Source: DASWJZ01 sp964440525 (GTDB lineage Bacteria; Pseudomonadota; Alphaproteobacteria; Rhizobiales; Afifellaceae). From it: DNA of 60,818 nt. Shown in pieces: positions 16,698-25,898 of the stretch. How positions within the stretch are numbered: the first letter of the stretch is position 1; the number at the start of each line of letters is the position of its first letter. The stretch spans positions 1 to 60,818 of the forward strand of contig CAYTTC010000011.1 of the NCBI GenBank assembly GCA_964440525.1, read 5' to 3'. The notes beneath the pieces are model-generated. The model made no database searches. It saw nothing but the letters and a program-made list of their open reading frames with translations, and had not been told where the DNA came from. The position numbers and the translations under genes are program-made.

Positions 16698-17432
16698 ATG
16701 GCCTCCGCCCTCAAACGCGCACCGGAAAAGCTTCTGATCGCGTCGGCAGGGCGGCGGATTCCGGTGGTTATCCGCCGGAATGCGCGGGCCCGGCGGCTTA
16801 TTCTGCGGATCGATGAGGCGCTCGGGCTCCCGATCCTGACGCTCCCCGCCCGGACATCCCTCACTTACGGCGAGGATTTCCTGCGGAGGAACATCGCCTG
16901 GCTGGAGGAACGGCTGCGGCTCCTTGCGCCGTCCGCCCCGTTTTCCGCCGGTAGCGTGTTTCCGCTGCGGGGCACGCCCTGCCGCATCCAAACGCGCCGC
17001 GGGCGCGGAATCGTGACGCTCGAGCGCCGGAGCGGGGAATTCGTGCTTTCGGTGCCCGGCGAGCCGGAATTTCTGACGCGGCGGATCACCGATTGGCTGA
17101 AGCGCGAGGCGCGCCGCGACCTTGAACGCGCGGTCGCCCGCCATGCCAACGCGCTCGGCCGCGCCCCAACCGCAATCCGGGTGGGCGATCCGAAGAGCCG
17201 CTGGGGATCCTGTTCTTCAAAGGGCGCGCTGACCTTTTCGTGGCGCCTCGTTCTGGCGCCGCCGAAGGTGCTCAGCTATCTCGCCGCGCACGAAGTGGCG
17301 CATCTCAGGGAATTGAACCACGGCCGAAAATTCTGGGCGCTGGTGGAACGGCTCGACCCCGACCACGAGGCCGCGCGCGCCTGGCTGAACAAGGGCGGCG
17401 TCGCGCTTTCGGCGGTGGGGCGGGCGGCCTGA
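16698..17432 (+). CDS. YgjP-like (M48/SprT-related) zinc metallopeptidase
   Basis: A 244-residue member of the DUF45/YgjP family. It contains KSRWGSCSSKG (about 173-183) and the zinc site HEVAHLRELNH (about 208-218), an HExxH-x5-H arrangement. These proteins are predicted metal-dependent hydrolases, sometimes next to restriction genes, but here no restriction subunit is adjacent. The ATG at 16698 is used; in-frame alternatives exist at 16671 (ATG) and 16656 (TTG), and none has a clear Shine-Dalgarno. Confidence 0.88.
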   Translation: MASALKRAPEKLLIASAGRRIPVVIRRNARARRLILRIDEALGLPILTLPARTSLTYGEDFLRRNIAWLEERLRLLAPSAPFSAGSVFPLRGTPCRIQTRRGRGIVTLERRSGEFVLSVPGEPEFLTRRITDWLKREARRDLERAVARHANALGRAPTAIRVGDPKSRWGSCSSKGALTFSWRLVLAPPKVLSYLAAHEVAHLRELNHGRKFWALVERLDPDHEAARAWLNKGGVALSAVGRAA

Positions 17433-17465
17433 GCTAGCCCACCGAATTAAGCCCCGAACCGCCGC

Positions 17466-18176
17466 TCAGTAGATATAGAACTTAATCGTCTGTCCGATGT
17501 AGCGCCTGTCGGGCGCTGGGCCGTTCGCCAAGAGGTAATACGCTCCTTGGCTCGGAATCGTGATGTCGGCGGAACCGGTGCCGCCTTGGCTTAGAAGGAA
17601 AGGCGGTAACCCGGTCGGAGAGCCCGTCCCCGCGTTGACGACGATAACCTCACTGCCGGCGGGCATGTCTTCGTAATCGAAGCTCACCTTGTCTTTGATC
17701 TGGCTGAGATAATCGATGCGCGGTGAGGGGACGGCTGGCGGCGGCGGGTCGCGAAAATTGACCTGAACACTCTGGTACTTGTTGCCCGACGGAGCGCCTT
17801 CCGGGTACGAATCGAACGCAAAAATGTCCCCTGCCTCCTCGGTTCGGAACTCGAAAACGGCACTCCCAGCGCCATCGAGGTCGGTCGTGATATCGCCGAG
17901 CAGCCGGACGCACTTCAGAAAAAAGTGGTATGTCGTGGCCGGCTGACCGCCCAGGTCCACAATGACGCGGGTACGGGCGTCGGACCCTCGAACGACGGAT
18001 GCCGTTCCGCCGACGAGCGACGTGTCCCGGACACTGACGTTGGCGTTCGAACAGTCCGAAAAGTCTTGTCGCACGAGCGAGACGTCTCGATCGTCCGGCT
18101 GCTGCGCAAATGCCGAGCCGGTTGCGCAAACGGATGCGCCGAAAATCAAGCTGACAAAGAGATTTGCGGATTTCAT
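17466..18176 (-). CDS. Secreted protein of unknown function
   Basis: A 236-residue protein with a clear signal peptide (MKSANLFVSLIFGASV... cleavage after GSAFA, about residue 24). The mature part is beta-rich: a first domain (about 30-140) contains two cysteines (DFSDCSNANV and FFLKCVRLL) and alternating hydrophobic strands, then a proline-rich linker (RDPPPPAVPSP) leads to a second glycine-rich beta region. I recognise no family. It converges on the metallopeptidase gene with a 33-bp gap and is bounded upstream by a family B repeat. Confidence 0.65.
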   Translation of the reverse strand: MKSANLFVSLIFGASVCATGSAFAQQPDDRDVSLVRQDFSDCSNANVSVRDTSLVGGTASVVRGSDARTRVIVDLGGQPATTYHFFLKCVRLLGDITTDLDGAGSAVFEFRTEEAGDIFAFDSYPEGAPSGNKYQSVQVNFRDPPPPAVPSPRIDYLSQIKDKVSFDYEDMPAGSEVIVVNAGTGSPTGLPPFLLSQGGTGSADITIPSQGAYYLLANGPAPDRRYIGQTIKFYIY

Positions 18177-18242
18177 TTAGCCCCCCCGTGCAACCAGTGG
18201 GGAGGATAATACAGCTGCTGAGCGAAATTACCATGTCGCTTC

Positions 18243-18358
18243 CGGAACCCATGAACTCAGATGGACAGGATTGGCAGGCGACACTGCCGCGATTCTTCCG
18301 CGCGCTTCGGAGTTCATGGGTCCCGGTCTTGCCGCTACGCGGCAAACCGGGATGACAA
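18243..18358. repeat. Palindromic intergenic repeat, family B copy 1
   Basis: The right half, GTTCATGGGTCCCGGTCTTG + CCGC-TACG-CGGCAAACCGGGATGACAA (18313-18358), matches the right ends of the copies at 30725 and 39004. The left half keeps only CCCATGAAC near 18248, so the element is partly eroded. It lies upstream of the secreted-protein gene and downstream of the penicillin-binding-protein gene. Confidence 0.75.
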
Positions 18359-18387
18359 GTATCAGGGATGACAATCGCTGAAGGGTA

Positions 18388-20577
18388 TTAGCCGCCGAAC
18401 AGCCTTTTGAAGAAGCCGCGGCGCTCGACTTGCGCCGGTTGCGGCTGCACGCCGCCGTCGTTGCCGTCGCGAAAAATCCAGTTGCGCATGCGCTGGTCGT
18501 TGGCCGCCGCCTCGTCGGGATTGGCGGCTGCGAAGCCGCCCCACCCGCCATCCTCGGCGCCGGGGGCGGGCTGGGCGAGGAGATAGGGCACGATCTCGGT
18601 CCCCGGCAGCTGCGCCACCGGCACGCCCTCGTGCGCCTTGGTCATAAACTTCGCCCAGATTTCCGCCGGCATCGTGCCGCCGGAGGTGTGCTTGGTGGGC
18701 GCGTCGGAATCGTTGCCGAGCCAGACGCCGGCGGTGAGGTTGGCAGTGTAGCCGATGAACCAGGCGTCGCGGAAATTCTGGCTCGTTCCGGTCTTTCCTC
18801 CGGCTGGCCAGCCGGCGAGGCTGGCCCGGGTTGCCGTGCCCATCTCGACGGTCGCCTGCAGCATGTCGTTCATCAGCGCAACGCTTTCGATCGAGGCGAC
18901 GCGGCCGAGGCCCGACGCCGTCCGCTCGAAGATCACGTTGCCGTCGGGCGTGCGCACGCGTTGCACCACGAAGGGCAGCACCGCAAAGCCGCCGTTCGAG
19001 AACGGCGCATAAGCGCCCGTCATCTCTAGCAGCGTCACCTCCGACGTGCCGAGCGCAATCGAGGGATTGGCGCCGAGCGGCGAATTGATCCCCATGCGCT
19101 TCGCCGTCTGCACCACGGCTTCCGGCCCGACCTGATCGGCGAGCTGCGCGGCGATGGTGTTGATCGACTTCGCCAGCGCGTCTTTCAGCGTTATCGGCCC
19201 GCGGAACTTGCCGTCGTAGTTTTCGGGCGCCCAGTCGCCGAACATCACCGGCTCGTCGATCAGCACCGTATCGGGGCGATAGCCGAGCTGCTCGATGGCG
19301 GTCAGGTAGACGAAAGGCTTGAAGGCGGAGCCCGGCTGGCGGCGTGCTTCGGTCGCGCGGTTGAACTGGCTCTCGGCGTAGGATTTTCCGCCGACCATCG
19401 CGCGGACCGCGCCGGTGCCGTCGAGGACGACCATCGCGCCCTCGCTCACGCCCATTTTTTCGCCTTCCTCGGCGATCGTTTCGGTCACCGCCTTCTCGGC
19501 CCAATCCTGCAGGTTGAGATCGACGGTGGTCTCCACCACCACGTCCTGCTCGATGTTGCCGACGTGGTAGGGCAGCACGTCCATCACCCAGTCGGCGATG
19601 TAGTTGCCGCTGCGGGTGACATTGTAGGAAGCGGCCGGCGCGGGATTGTCGCGCGCGGCCTTGGCTTCGTTCGCGGTGATGTATCCGCTCGAGGTCATCG
19701 CAGCGAGGACGAGCGACGCGCGCTGGCGCGCCGCGTCAGGGTTCTTGTTCGGCGCGTAGCGGCTCGGGGCGGGGAGCACGCCGGCGAGGATCGCCGCCTG
19801 CGACAGCGTGAGGTCGCGCGCCTCGACGTTGAAGTAGCGGGTGGCAGCGGCCTCGATCCCGTAGGCGCCCGAACCGAAATAGACGCGGTTCATGTACATC
19901 TCGAGGATCTGGTCCTTGGTGTATTTCGTCTCCAGCCACAGCGAGAGGATGACCTCCTGCACCTTGCGCTTGATGGAGCGCTCCGGCGACAGGAACATGT
20001 TCTTGGCGAGCTGCTGGGTCAGCGTGGAGCCGCCCTCGACGACGCCGCCGGCGAAAAAATTCTTCGAGAGCGCGCGGGCGAGACCGACCGGATCGACGCC
20101 AAAGTGCGAGCGGAAGCGGCGGTCCTCGATGGCGACGACCGCGTTCGGCACATAAGCGGGAAGCTCCGATATCTTGACCGATTCGCCGCCCGTATCGCCG
20201 CGATTGCCGATGAGACGACCGTCGATCGCAAGGATCTGCATGTTCGGCGGGCGGTCGGGCACGCGCCATTCGGAAGCGCCGGGCAGCTCGGCGGCGAAGT
20301 AGGCGACGAGGCCGGCGCCCGCGATGCCGACCCACAGGCAGAACACAAGACCCCAGTAGACGATGCCGCGGAAAAACCGGCCGAGGGGCGAGCGGCGGCG
20401 GCGCACGCGGGAACCTTTGGGCTGCTTCTGCCCGGCGCGCCGCTTCGGGGGCTTGCCGCCACGCGATGCGCCCCCGCTTTCAGCGGTGGGACGATTTTCG
20501 GCCTGGGCCGCCACGACAGCCGGCGCGGCGCCGCTGAATTGCGGCTCGATTCGCTTTTGATTTCTGCGACTTGCCAT
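18388..20577 (-). CDS. Penicillin-binding protein 1A-family bifunctional glycosyltransferase/transpeptidase
   Basis: Class A PBP of 729 residues that polymerises and cross-links peptidoglycan in the periplasm. It has a long basic, proline/alanine-rich cytoplasmic tail (about 1-68), one TM helix (about 72-94), a GT51 glycosyltransferase domain with EDRRFRSHFG, GGSTLTQQLAKN and RKVQE motifs, and a transpeptidase domain. The transpeptidase active site is complete: SxxK is SAFK in RQPGSAFKPF, SxN is SIN and KTG is KTGTS. The C-terminus ends in a short basic RRGFFKRLFGG. It is divergent from the acyltransferase gene. Confidence 0.94.
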   Translation of the reverse strand: MASRRNQKRIEPQFSGAAPAVVAAQAENRPTAESGGASRGGKPPKRRAGQKQPKGSRVRRRRSPLGRFFRGIVYWGLVFCLWVGIAGAGLVAYFAAELPGASEWRVPDRPPNMQILAIDGRLIGNRGDTGGESVKISELPAYVPNAVVAIEDRRFRSHFGVDPVGLARALSKNFFAGGVVEGGSTLTQQLAKNMFLSPERSIKRKVQEVILSLWLETKYTKDQILEMYMNRVYFGSGAYGIEAAATRYFNVEARDLTLSQAAILAGVLPAPSRYAPNKNPDAARQRASLVLAAMTSSGYITANEAKAARDNPAPAASYNVTRSGNYIADWVMDVLPYHVGNIEQDVVVETTVDLNLQDWAEKAVTETIAEEGEKMGVSEGAMVVLDGTGAVRAMVGGKSYAESQFNRATEARRQPGSAFKPFVYLTAIEQLGYRPDTVLIDEPVMFGDWAPENYDGKFRGPITLKDALAKSINTIAAQLADQVGPEAVVQTAKRMGINSPLGANPSIALGTSEVTLLEMTGAYAPFSNGGFAVLPFVVQRVRTPDGNVIFERTASGLGRVASIESVALMNDMLQATVEMGTATRASLAGWPAGGKTGTSQNFRDAWFIGYTANLTAGVWLGNDSDAPTKHTSGGTMPAEIWAKFMTKAHEGVPVAQLPGTEIVPYLLAQPAPGAEDGGWGGFAAANPDEAAANDQRMRNWIFRDGNDGGVQPQPAQVERRGFFKRLFGG

Positions 20578-20740
20578 GCTGCCCCGGCTCTGCCCTCAAC
20601 GGGGCGGTGTCAACGTTAAATTTGTCGATTTAAGGGGCACTTAAGAGACTGGCGTTTACCATTTCTTAAGGATTGCGGCGACAGCCGCGCCCAAATGCTC
20701 AAAAGTGCGAGGAAAGGCGGCAACCTTAGGATTTTCGGAC

Positions 20741-21769
20741 ATGAGCGAACGCGTCGATTGGGTCGACGTCGCGAAGGGTATTTGCATCGTCATGGTGGTG
20801 ATGATGCACTCCACCCTCGGGGTCGAGAAGGCGGCGGGCGCGCCCGGCTGGATGGGCCATGTCGTGGAGTTCGCGCGGCCTTTTCGCATGCCGGACTTCT
20901 TCCTGATCGCAGGGCTCTTTCTGGCTAGCCGCATCGATGCGCCGTGGCGACTCTATCTCGACCGCAAGGTTCTGCACTTCGCCTATTTCTATGCGCTTTG
21001 GCTCACCATCCAGTTCGCCTTCAAGGCGCCGGGCATCCATGCCGAGCTCGGCTGGGAAGGCCTCGGGCGCGAGTATCTCATGGCCTTCGTGGAGCCGTGG
21101 GGCACGCTCTGGTTCATCTATCACCTGGCGCTCTTCCTCCTCGTCACGCGGCTTCTGAAGGGCGTGTCCTGGATCATCGTGTGGCTCGGCGCCGCGGCGC
21201 TCGAGATCGCGCCGATCCATACGGGCTCCATCCTCATCGACGAGTTCGCCGGCCGCTTCGTCTACTTCTATTCGGGCTACGTTTTTGCTCGCTATGTCTT
21301 CGCCCTCGCCGATGAAGCGGCGGCAGATCGTGGGACTGCGCTGACCGGGCTCGCGCTCTGGGCGATGTTGAACGCGTTCCTCGTCATTCACGGCTATGGC
21401 GACCTGCCCTTCGTCAGCCTCGGGCTCGGATTTGGCGGGGCACTCGCCATTATCACCGGCGCCACGCTGCTCGTACGGACGCCGGTCATGCCGGCGCTCC
21501 GCTGGCTCGGCGAGCACTCCATCGTGATCTATCTCGCCTTCTTCCTGCCGATGGCAGTGAGCCGCACGCTGCTCCTGAAATCGGGATTCGTGACCGATAT
21601 CGGAACGATCTCGGTGCTCGTCACGCTCGCGGGTATTGCCGGGCCGATCGTGCTCTACGCCTTCATCCAGTGGACCGGCGTCGGAAAATTCCTCTTCGAG
21701 CGGCCGGCCTGGGCGAAGATCGACGGCGCCTCGCGGCGGCCGCGCGAAGCGATGGTGCCGGCCGAGTAG
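20741..21769 (+). CDS. Acyltransferase 3-family membrane protein (YcfT-like)
   Basis: A 342-residue polytopic membrane protein with about ten hydrophobic segments. It begins RVDWVDVAKGICIVMVVMMH, the typical first helix of acyltransferase-3 proteins, with histidine H23 at the position conserved in this family. It probably O-acylates an envelope polysaccharide, but the acceptor is unknown. The ATG at 20741 is preferred; a GTG at 20705 is in frame. Divergent from the PBP gene across a 163-bp region. Confidence 0.85.
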   Translation: MSERVDWVDVAKGICIVMVVMMHSTLGVEKAAGAPGWMGHVVEFARPFRMPDFFLIAGLFLASRIDAPWRLYLDRKVLHFAYFYALWLTIQFAFKAPGIHAELGWEGLGREYLMAFVEPWGTLWFIYHLALFLLVTRLLKGVSWIIVWLGAAALEIAPIHTGSILIDEFAGRFVYFYSGYVFARYVFALADEAAADRGTALTGLALWAMLNAFLVIHGYGDLPFVSLGLGFGGALAIITGATLLVRTPVMPALRWLGEHSIVIYLAFFLPMAVSRTLLLKSGFVTDIGTISVLVTLAGIAGPIVLYAFIQWTGVGKFLFERPAWAKIDGASRRPREAMVPAE

Positions 21770-21920
21770 GATTTTTCGGGGCCTTAGGGCGGTTCCGCCC
21801 TCGGGGCTCCGGCGAAGGTTACGTCGGCTCGGCCGGGACGAAACCTCTTTTCCCTGACGGCGAAATGCGCCCGAAACGGGTCTGGGGCAGTCTCACCTCT
21901 CGAGCAGGGAGGGTTTTCAG

Positions 21921-22343
21921 ATGTCAAAGAGCAGGCTCAATCTCACCTTCGCCGCAGCTTTTGCGGTGGCGACCATATCGCTTGCGGGATCGGCCGCGGC
22001 GCTTGATCCGAGCGGCTACGCCGTCAGGGTCGATCCGGCAGTCAACGCCGCAGGTCCCGTCGGCGAGCGCCTGATCAAATTGCAGGGCGCGGTCTTCATG
22101 GGCGACCAGATCGTCGCCAACCCGAACGGCCTCGCGCAGATCACGTTCATCGACAACACCCGCCTCGTGATCGGTCCTAACTCGCGGCTGACGATCGACG
22201 CCTTCGTCTTCAATCCGGACAACACGGCGCGGAAGGTGACGATGACCATGATCAAGGGCTCGTTTCGTTTCATCAGCGGAAACAGCCCGGATGGCGCCTA
22301 CACCATCCGCACGCCGACCATGACGATCGGCATTCGGGGATAG
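21921..22343 (+). CDS. FecR-domain protein, C-terminally truncated
   Basis: A 140-residue protein with a signal peptide (cleavage near GSAAA, about residue 28) and a FecR-type beta domain: GDQIVANPNGLAQITFIDN, SRLTIDAFVFNP, KGSFRFISGN and TIRTPTMTIGIRG. In relatives this last motif is followed by further sequence (usually GIRGT + F + D/E...); here a TAG follows immediately. The gene therefore seems to have lost its 3' part at about 22340, where the sequence changes character. A GGGAGG Shine-Dalgarno precedes the ATG. It may be a pseudogene or a minimal FecR module. Confidence 0.75.
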   Translation: MSKSRLNLTFAAAFAVATISLAGSAAALDPSGYAVRVDPAVNAAGPVGERLIKLQGAVFMGDQIVANPNGLAQITFIDNTRLVIGPNSRLTIDAFVFNPDNTARKVTMTMIKGSFRFISGNSPDGAYTIRTPTMTIGIRG

Positions 22344-22448
22344 TGCGTCAGGAGGCGATCGCCTTCAAGGCTTCCGGCATCTTGTAGGCGATCGCGAGCG
22401 CGACCTGGTGGCGGGGTTGCCCTCATCCGATGGCGGGCGGCACATCCG

Positions 22449-22718
22449 TCAGGTCGGCAAGCCGTTCTCATCGTAGCCAAGGATCTCGTCGGGCTTGCGA
22501 TTGTCCAAAATCGGCAGGGCATCGAAGCGCCGGGCAACTTCTCGTAGCTTGGCGAGTCGGGTCGCGACGGTCGCCGCGTCGCACTTCTGCTCACGCGTGC
22601 GTGCACTAACGAGCCGCTCGCGAAGCGCTTGCGCATCGGCCGCCAGACTCTCGTCTGTCGGCTCAGTGCTTTCCGTGGCCGGACGATACGCTTTGCCCCT
22701 CTTGGTAATGGCCACCAT
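22449..22718 (-). CDS. VapB-like antitoxin (PSK-type transcription factor), apparently orphan
   Basis: An 89-residue protein. The C-terminal half (LREVARRFDALPILDNRKPDE, then ILGYDENGLP) is the hallmark of the Rv0623/PSK-type VapB antitoxins. The N-terminal half (KAYRPATE...TDESLAADAQALRERL) aligns with the usual EAYRLARELAELTGESL pattern but is diverged. The VapC PIN-domain toxin normally begins at the antitoxin stop; the next 100 bp on this strand contain only a 24-codon scrap with no PIN motif. The DNA-binding half may no longer be functional. Confidence 0.7.
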   Translation of the reverse strand: MVAITKRGKAYRPATESTEPTDESLAADAQALRERLVSARTREQKCDAATVATRLAKLREVARRFDALPILDNRKPDEILGYDENGLPT

Positions 22719-22844
22719 TGCAACTCTCTGCCGATCGCTTCTCGAGTAGAGCTATTCTCGCACAGCACAAGTTGCAAGGGACCGATCTCACCGACCATCG
22801 GCAATTTGCTTGAAATGCCCAACGGCGCGGGCGAAATGTCTGGC

Positions 22845-25800
22845 ATGCCGAAATCCTCCCGCGCGCCTATCGCCAAATCTCCGATCAAGGCCGGCGACCA
22901 CCTGATTCTGGTCGACGGCTCCGGCTTCATTTTTCGCGCTTTTCACGCGCTGCCGCCGCTGACGCGGAAGTCGGACAACCTGCCGGTCGGCGCCGTCGCC
23001 GGTTTTTGCAACATGATCTGGAAGATGATGCAGGAGGGGCCGAGCGAGGCGAAAGGCGATGAGCCGACGCATTTCGCTGTGATCTTCGACTATTCGGCCA
23101 AGACATTCCGCCGAGAAATCTACCCGGACTACAAGGCGCATCGGCCGGAGCCTCCCTCCGATCTCATCCCGCAGTTCGGGCTGATCCGCCAGGCGACCCG
23201 CGCGTTCAACCTCGCCTGCCTCGAGCAGGAGGGCTGGGAGGCGGACGACCTCATCGCGACCTATGCCAGCCAGGCGGCCGAGGCGGGAGCGAGCGTCACC
23301 ATCGTCTCCTCCGACAAGGATCTGATGCAGCTCGTGCGGCCCGGCATCACCATGGTCGACACGATGAAGAATGCCGTGATCGACCGCGAGGCGGTGAAAG
23401 AAAAGTTCGGCGTCTATCCGGAGAAAATGATCGAGCTGCAGGCGCTGGTCGGCGATTCGACCGACAACGTGCCGGGCGTGCCGGGGATCGGGCCGAAGAC
23501 GGCCGCGCAGCTCCTCGTGGAGTATGGCGACCTCGAAACGCTTTTGATCCGTGCCGGCGAGATCAAGCAGCAGAAGCGGCGCGAGAATCTCGTCCAGTTC
23601 GCGGACCAGGCGCGCATCTCGCGAAAACTCGTCGAGCTCTCCTGCACGGTTCCGCTCGACGTGCCGATCGACGATCTCGCGGTGGAGGCGGTCGATGGCG
23701 TGAAGGCGGTCGCCTTCTGCAAGGCGATGGAGTTTGCCGCGCTGACCAAGCGCGTCGCCGACAAGACCGGCGTCGATCCGGCGGAGATCGGGCCGGCAAC
23801 GCTCGAGATCGCGGGATGGCCGCCCGGCGGCAGCGCCCCGGCGCATGGCCCGGACATGGGCGTGTCAGAGCGGCCGGTCCCGGTTCCGCGGGTCAGCAAG
23901 CAAGGACAGCTTCAGCTCGAACCTGAGCCTCCGGCGACGCCGCAGACCAACGGCGGGACGCCCTCCGGCCGCGAGACGATCAGCACGCTTGGGGGCCCGC
24001 AGGCGCTCGTCGAGGCGCGACGGAAGGCGGCCGTCGATCTGAAGATCGACGTCGCCAAATATCACTGCGTGCGAAAACTCGAAGATTTGGCGCGCTGGGT
24101 GGACGCGGCGCGCAATGGCGGGCTCCTCGCGATCGAAATCGAGACGACGGGCGCGACCCCGATGCAGGCGGAGATTTCAGGTATCGCGCTGGCGCTCGAG
24201 CCGAGCTTCGCCTGCTACATCCCGCTCGGCCACCGTGCCGGCGACGGCGACATCTTTGGGGGCGGGCTCGAGAAGGACCAGATTCCGCTTCAGGCGGCGC
24301 TCGAAGCGCTGAGACCTGTGCTTGAGGATTCTTCCGTCCTGAAGATTGGCCAGAACATCAAGGATGCCTGGCTGGTGCTCGCGCGCCACGGCATCGAGAT
24401 GGCGCCGGTCGACGACGTCATGCTGATGTCCTACGCGCTCGATGCGGGCGCGCTGAAGCACGGGCATGGCCTCGGTGAATTAGCGTCGGACCTGCTCGGC
24501 CACGAGCGGATCGAGTTCAAGACGGTCGCCGGCGCGGGCCGGGACAAAGTGACATTCGACCGCGTGCCGATCGACAAGGCGACCGGCTACGCGGCGGAGG
24601 ACGCCGACCTGACGCTGCGGCTCTGGAGCGTGCTGAAGGCGCGGCTTCCGGCCGATCGCGTCACCCGAGTCTACGAGCGGCTGGAGCGGCCGCTGGTCCC
24701 TGTGCTCGCGAATATGGAGCGGCGCGGCATCAAGGTCGATCGCCAGATTCTTTCGCGTCTCTCCGGCAGCTTTGCGCAGAAAGCTGCGGCGGCGGAAGCG
24801 GAGATCTACGAGCTCGCCGGCCAAAACTTCAACATCGGCTCCACAAAACAGCTCGGCGACATTCTTTACGGCAAAATGGGACTCGCCGGCGGGCGAAAGA
24901 CGAAGACCGGCCAGTGGTCGACCGACGTAAAGGTGCTGGAAGACCTTGCGCTGGAAGGCGTGCCGATCGCGCGAAGAATCGTCGATTGGCGGCAGCTGAC
25001 CAAGCTGAAGTCGACCTATACCGACGCGCTGCCCGGCTACATCCACCCGGAGACCGGCCGCGTCCATACCGACTACGCGCTCGCCTCGACCTCGACCGGG
25101 CGGCTCTCCTCCTCCGAGCCGAACCTGCAGAACATTCCGATCCGCACCGAAGAAGGCCGCGCCATCCGCCGCGCCTTCATCGCCGAGGAGGGCAAAAAAC
25201 TCGTCTCCGCCGATTACAGCCAGATCGAGCTCCGCGTGCTCGCCCACATGGCCGACATCCCGCAGCTGGTGAAGGCGTTCGAGGAGGGGCTCGACATCCA
25301 TGCGATGACGGCGTCGGAAATGTTCGGCGTGCCGGTCGCGGGCATGGACCCGAACGTGCGGCGCCGCGCCAAGGCGATCAACTTTGGGATCATCTACGGC
25401 ATCTCCGCCTTCGGGCTTGCGGCGCAGCTCGGCATCCCACGCGGCGAGGCGGCCGACTACATCAACCGCTACTTCGAGCGCTTTCCCGGCATCCGTGACT
25501 ACATGGACAAGACCAAGGCTTTTTGCCGCGAGCATCTCTATGTCGAGACACTGTTTGGGCGGCGGGCTCACTACCCAGACATCCGCTCATCGCAGCCGAG
25601 CCTTCGCGCTTTCCAGGAACGCGCCGCGATCAACGCGCCGATCCAGGGGTCGGCGGCCGACATCATCCGCCGCGCCATGATCCGCATGGACGAGGCGCTG
25701 GAGGCGGCGAAGCTCAGCGGAAAAATGCTGCTGCAGGTGCACGATGAGCTGGTGTTCGAAGTGCCGGATGAGGAGATCGAGGCGACCATCCCGGTGATCC

Positions 25801-25898
25801 GCTACGTCATGGAGAACGCCGCGATGCCGGCTGTCGCACTGCGCGTGCCGCTGCATGTGGACGCGCGGGCGGCGAACAATTGGGACGAGGCGCATTGA
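22845..25898 (+). CDS. polA: DNA polymerase I with altered 3'-5' exonuclease site
   Basis: Repair and Okazaki-fragment polymerase, about 1017 residues. The 5'-nuclease domain (DGSGFIFRAFHALPP, DYKAHRPEPP, SSDKDLMQLV, GDSTDNVPGVPGIGPKTA) and the polymerase domain (motif A DYSQIELRVLAH, motif B RRRAKAINFGIIYG, motif C VHDELVFEV) are intact. In the exonuclease domain two metal ligands differ from E. coli: the Asp of the DxE motif is Glu (E431 in AIEIETTG), and the Asp of the NLKYD motif is Ala (A508 in QNIKDAWLVLA); the later YAAEDAD motif is kept. Start uncertain: in-frame ATGs at 22815, 22836 and 22845. Confidence 0.95.
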   Translation: MPKSSRAPIAKSPIKAGDHLILVDGSGFIFRAFHALPPLTRKSDNLPVGAVAGFCNMIWKMMQEGPSEAKGDEPTHFAVIFDYSAKTFRREIYPDYKAHRPEPPSDLIPQFGLIRQATRAFNLACLEQEGWEADDLIATYASQAAEAGASVTIVSSDKDLMQLVRPGITMVDTMKNAVIDREAVKEKFGVYPEKMIELQALVGDSTDNVPGVPGIGPKTAAQLLVEYGDLETLLIRAGEIKQQKRRENLVQFADQARISRKLVELSCTVPLDVPIDDLAVEAVDGVKAVAFCKAMEFAALTKRVADKTGVDPAEIGPATLEIAGWPPGGSAPAHGPDMGVSERPVPVPRVSKQGQLQLEPEPPATPQTNGGTPSGRETISTLGGPQALVEARRKAAVDLKIDVAKYHCVRKLEDLARWVDAARNGGLLAIEIETTGATPMQAEISGIALALEPSFACYIPLGHRAGDGDIFGGGLEKDQIPLQAALEALRPVLEDSSVLKIGQNIKDAWLVLARHGIEMAPVDDVMLMSYALDAGALKHGHGLGELASDLLGHERIEFKTVAGAGRDKVTFDRVPIDKATGYAAEDADLTLRLWSVLKARLPADRVTRVYERLERPLVPVLANMERRGIKVDRQILSRLSGSFAQKAAAAEAEIYELAGQNFNIGSTKQLGDILYGKMGLAGGRKTKTGQWSTDVKVLEDLALEGVPIARRIVDWRQLTKLKSTYTDALPGYIHPETGRVHTDYALASTSTGRLSSSEPNLQNIPIRTEEGRAIRRAFIAEEGKKLVSADYSQIELRVLAHMADIPQLVKAFEEGLDIHAMTASEMFGVPVAGMDPNVRRRAKAINFGIIYGISAFGLAAQLGIPRGEAADYINRYFERFPGIRDYMDKTKAFCREHLYVETLFGRRAHYPDIRSSQPSLRAFQERAAINAPIQGSAADIIRRAMIRMDEALEAAKLSGKMLLQVHDELVFEVPDEEIEATIPVIRYVMENAAMPAVALRVPLHVDARAANNWDEAH

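Noticed and set aside
21784..21801. AGGGCGG/CCGCCCT hairpin after the acyltransferase gene as a terminator.
   Set aside because: The loop is only two bases and no T-run follows on either strand.
22348..22422. A 24-codon minus-strand fragment as a small gene.
   Set aside because: It has no start codon of its own and follows an in-frame TGA; better read as the remnant end of an unidentified gene.
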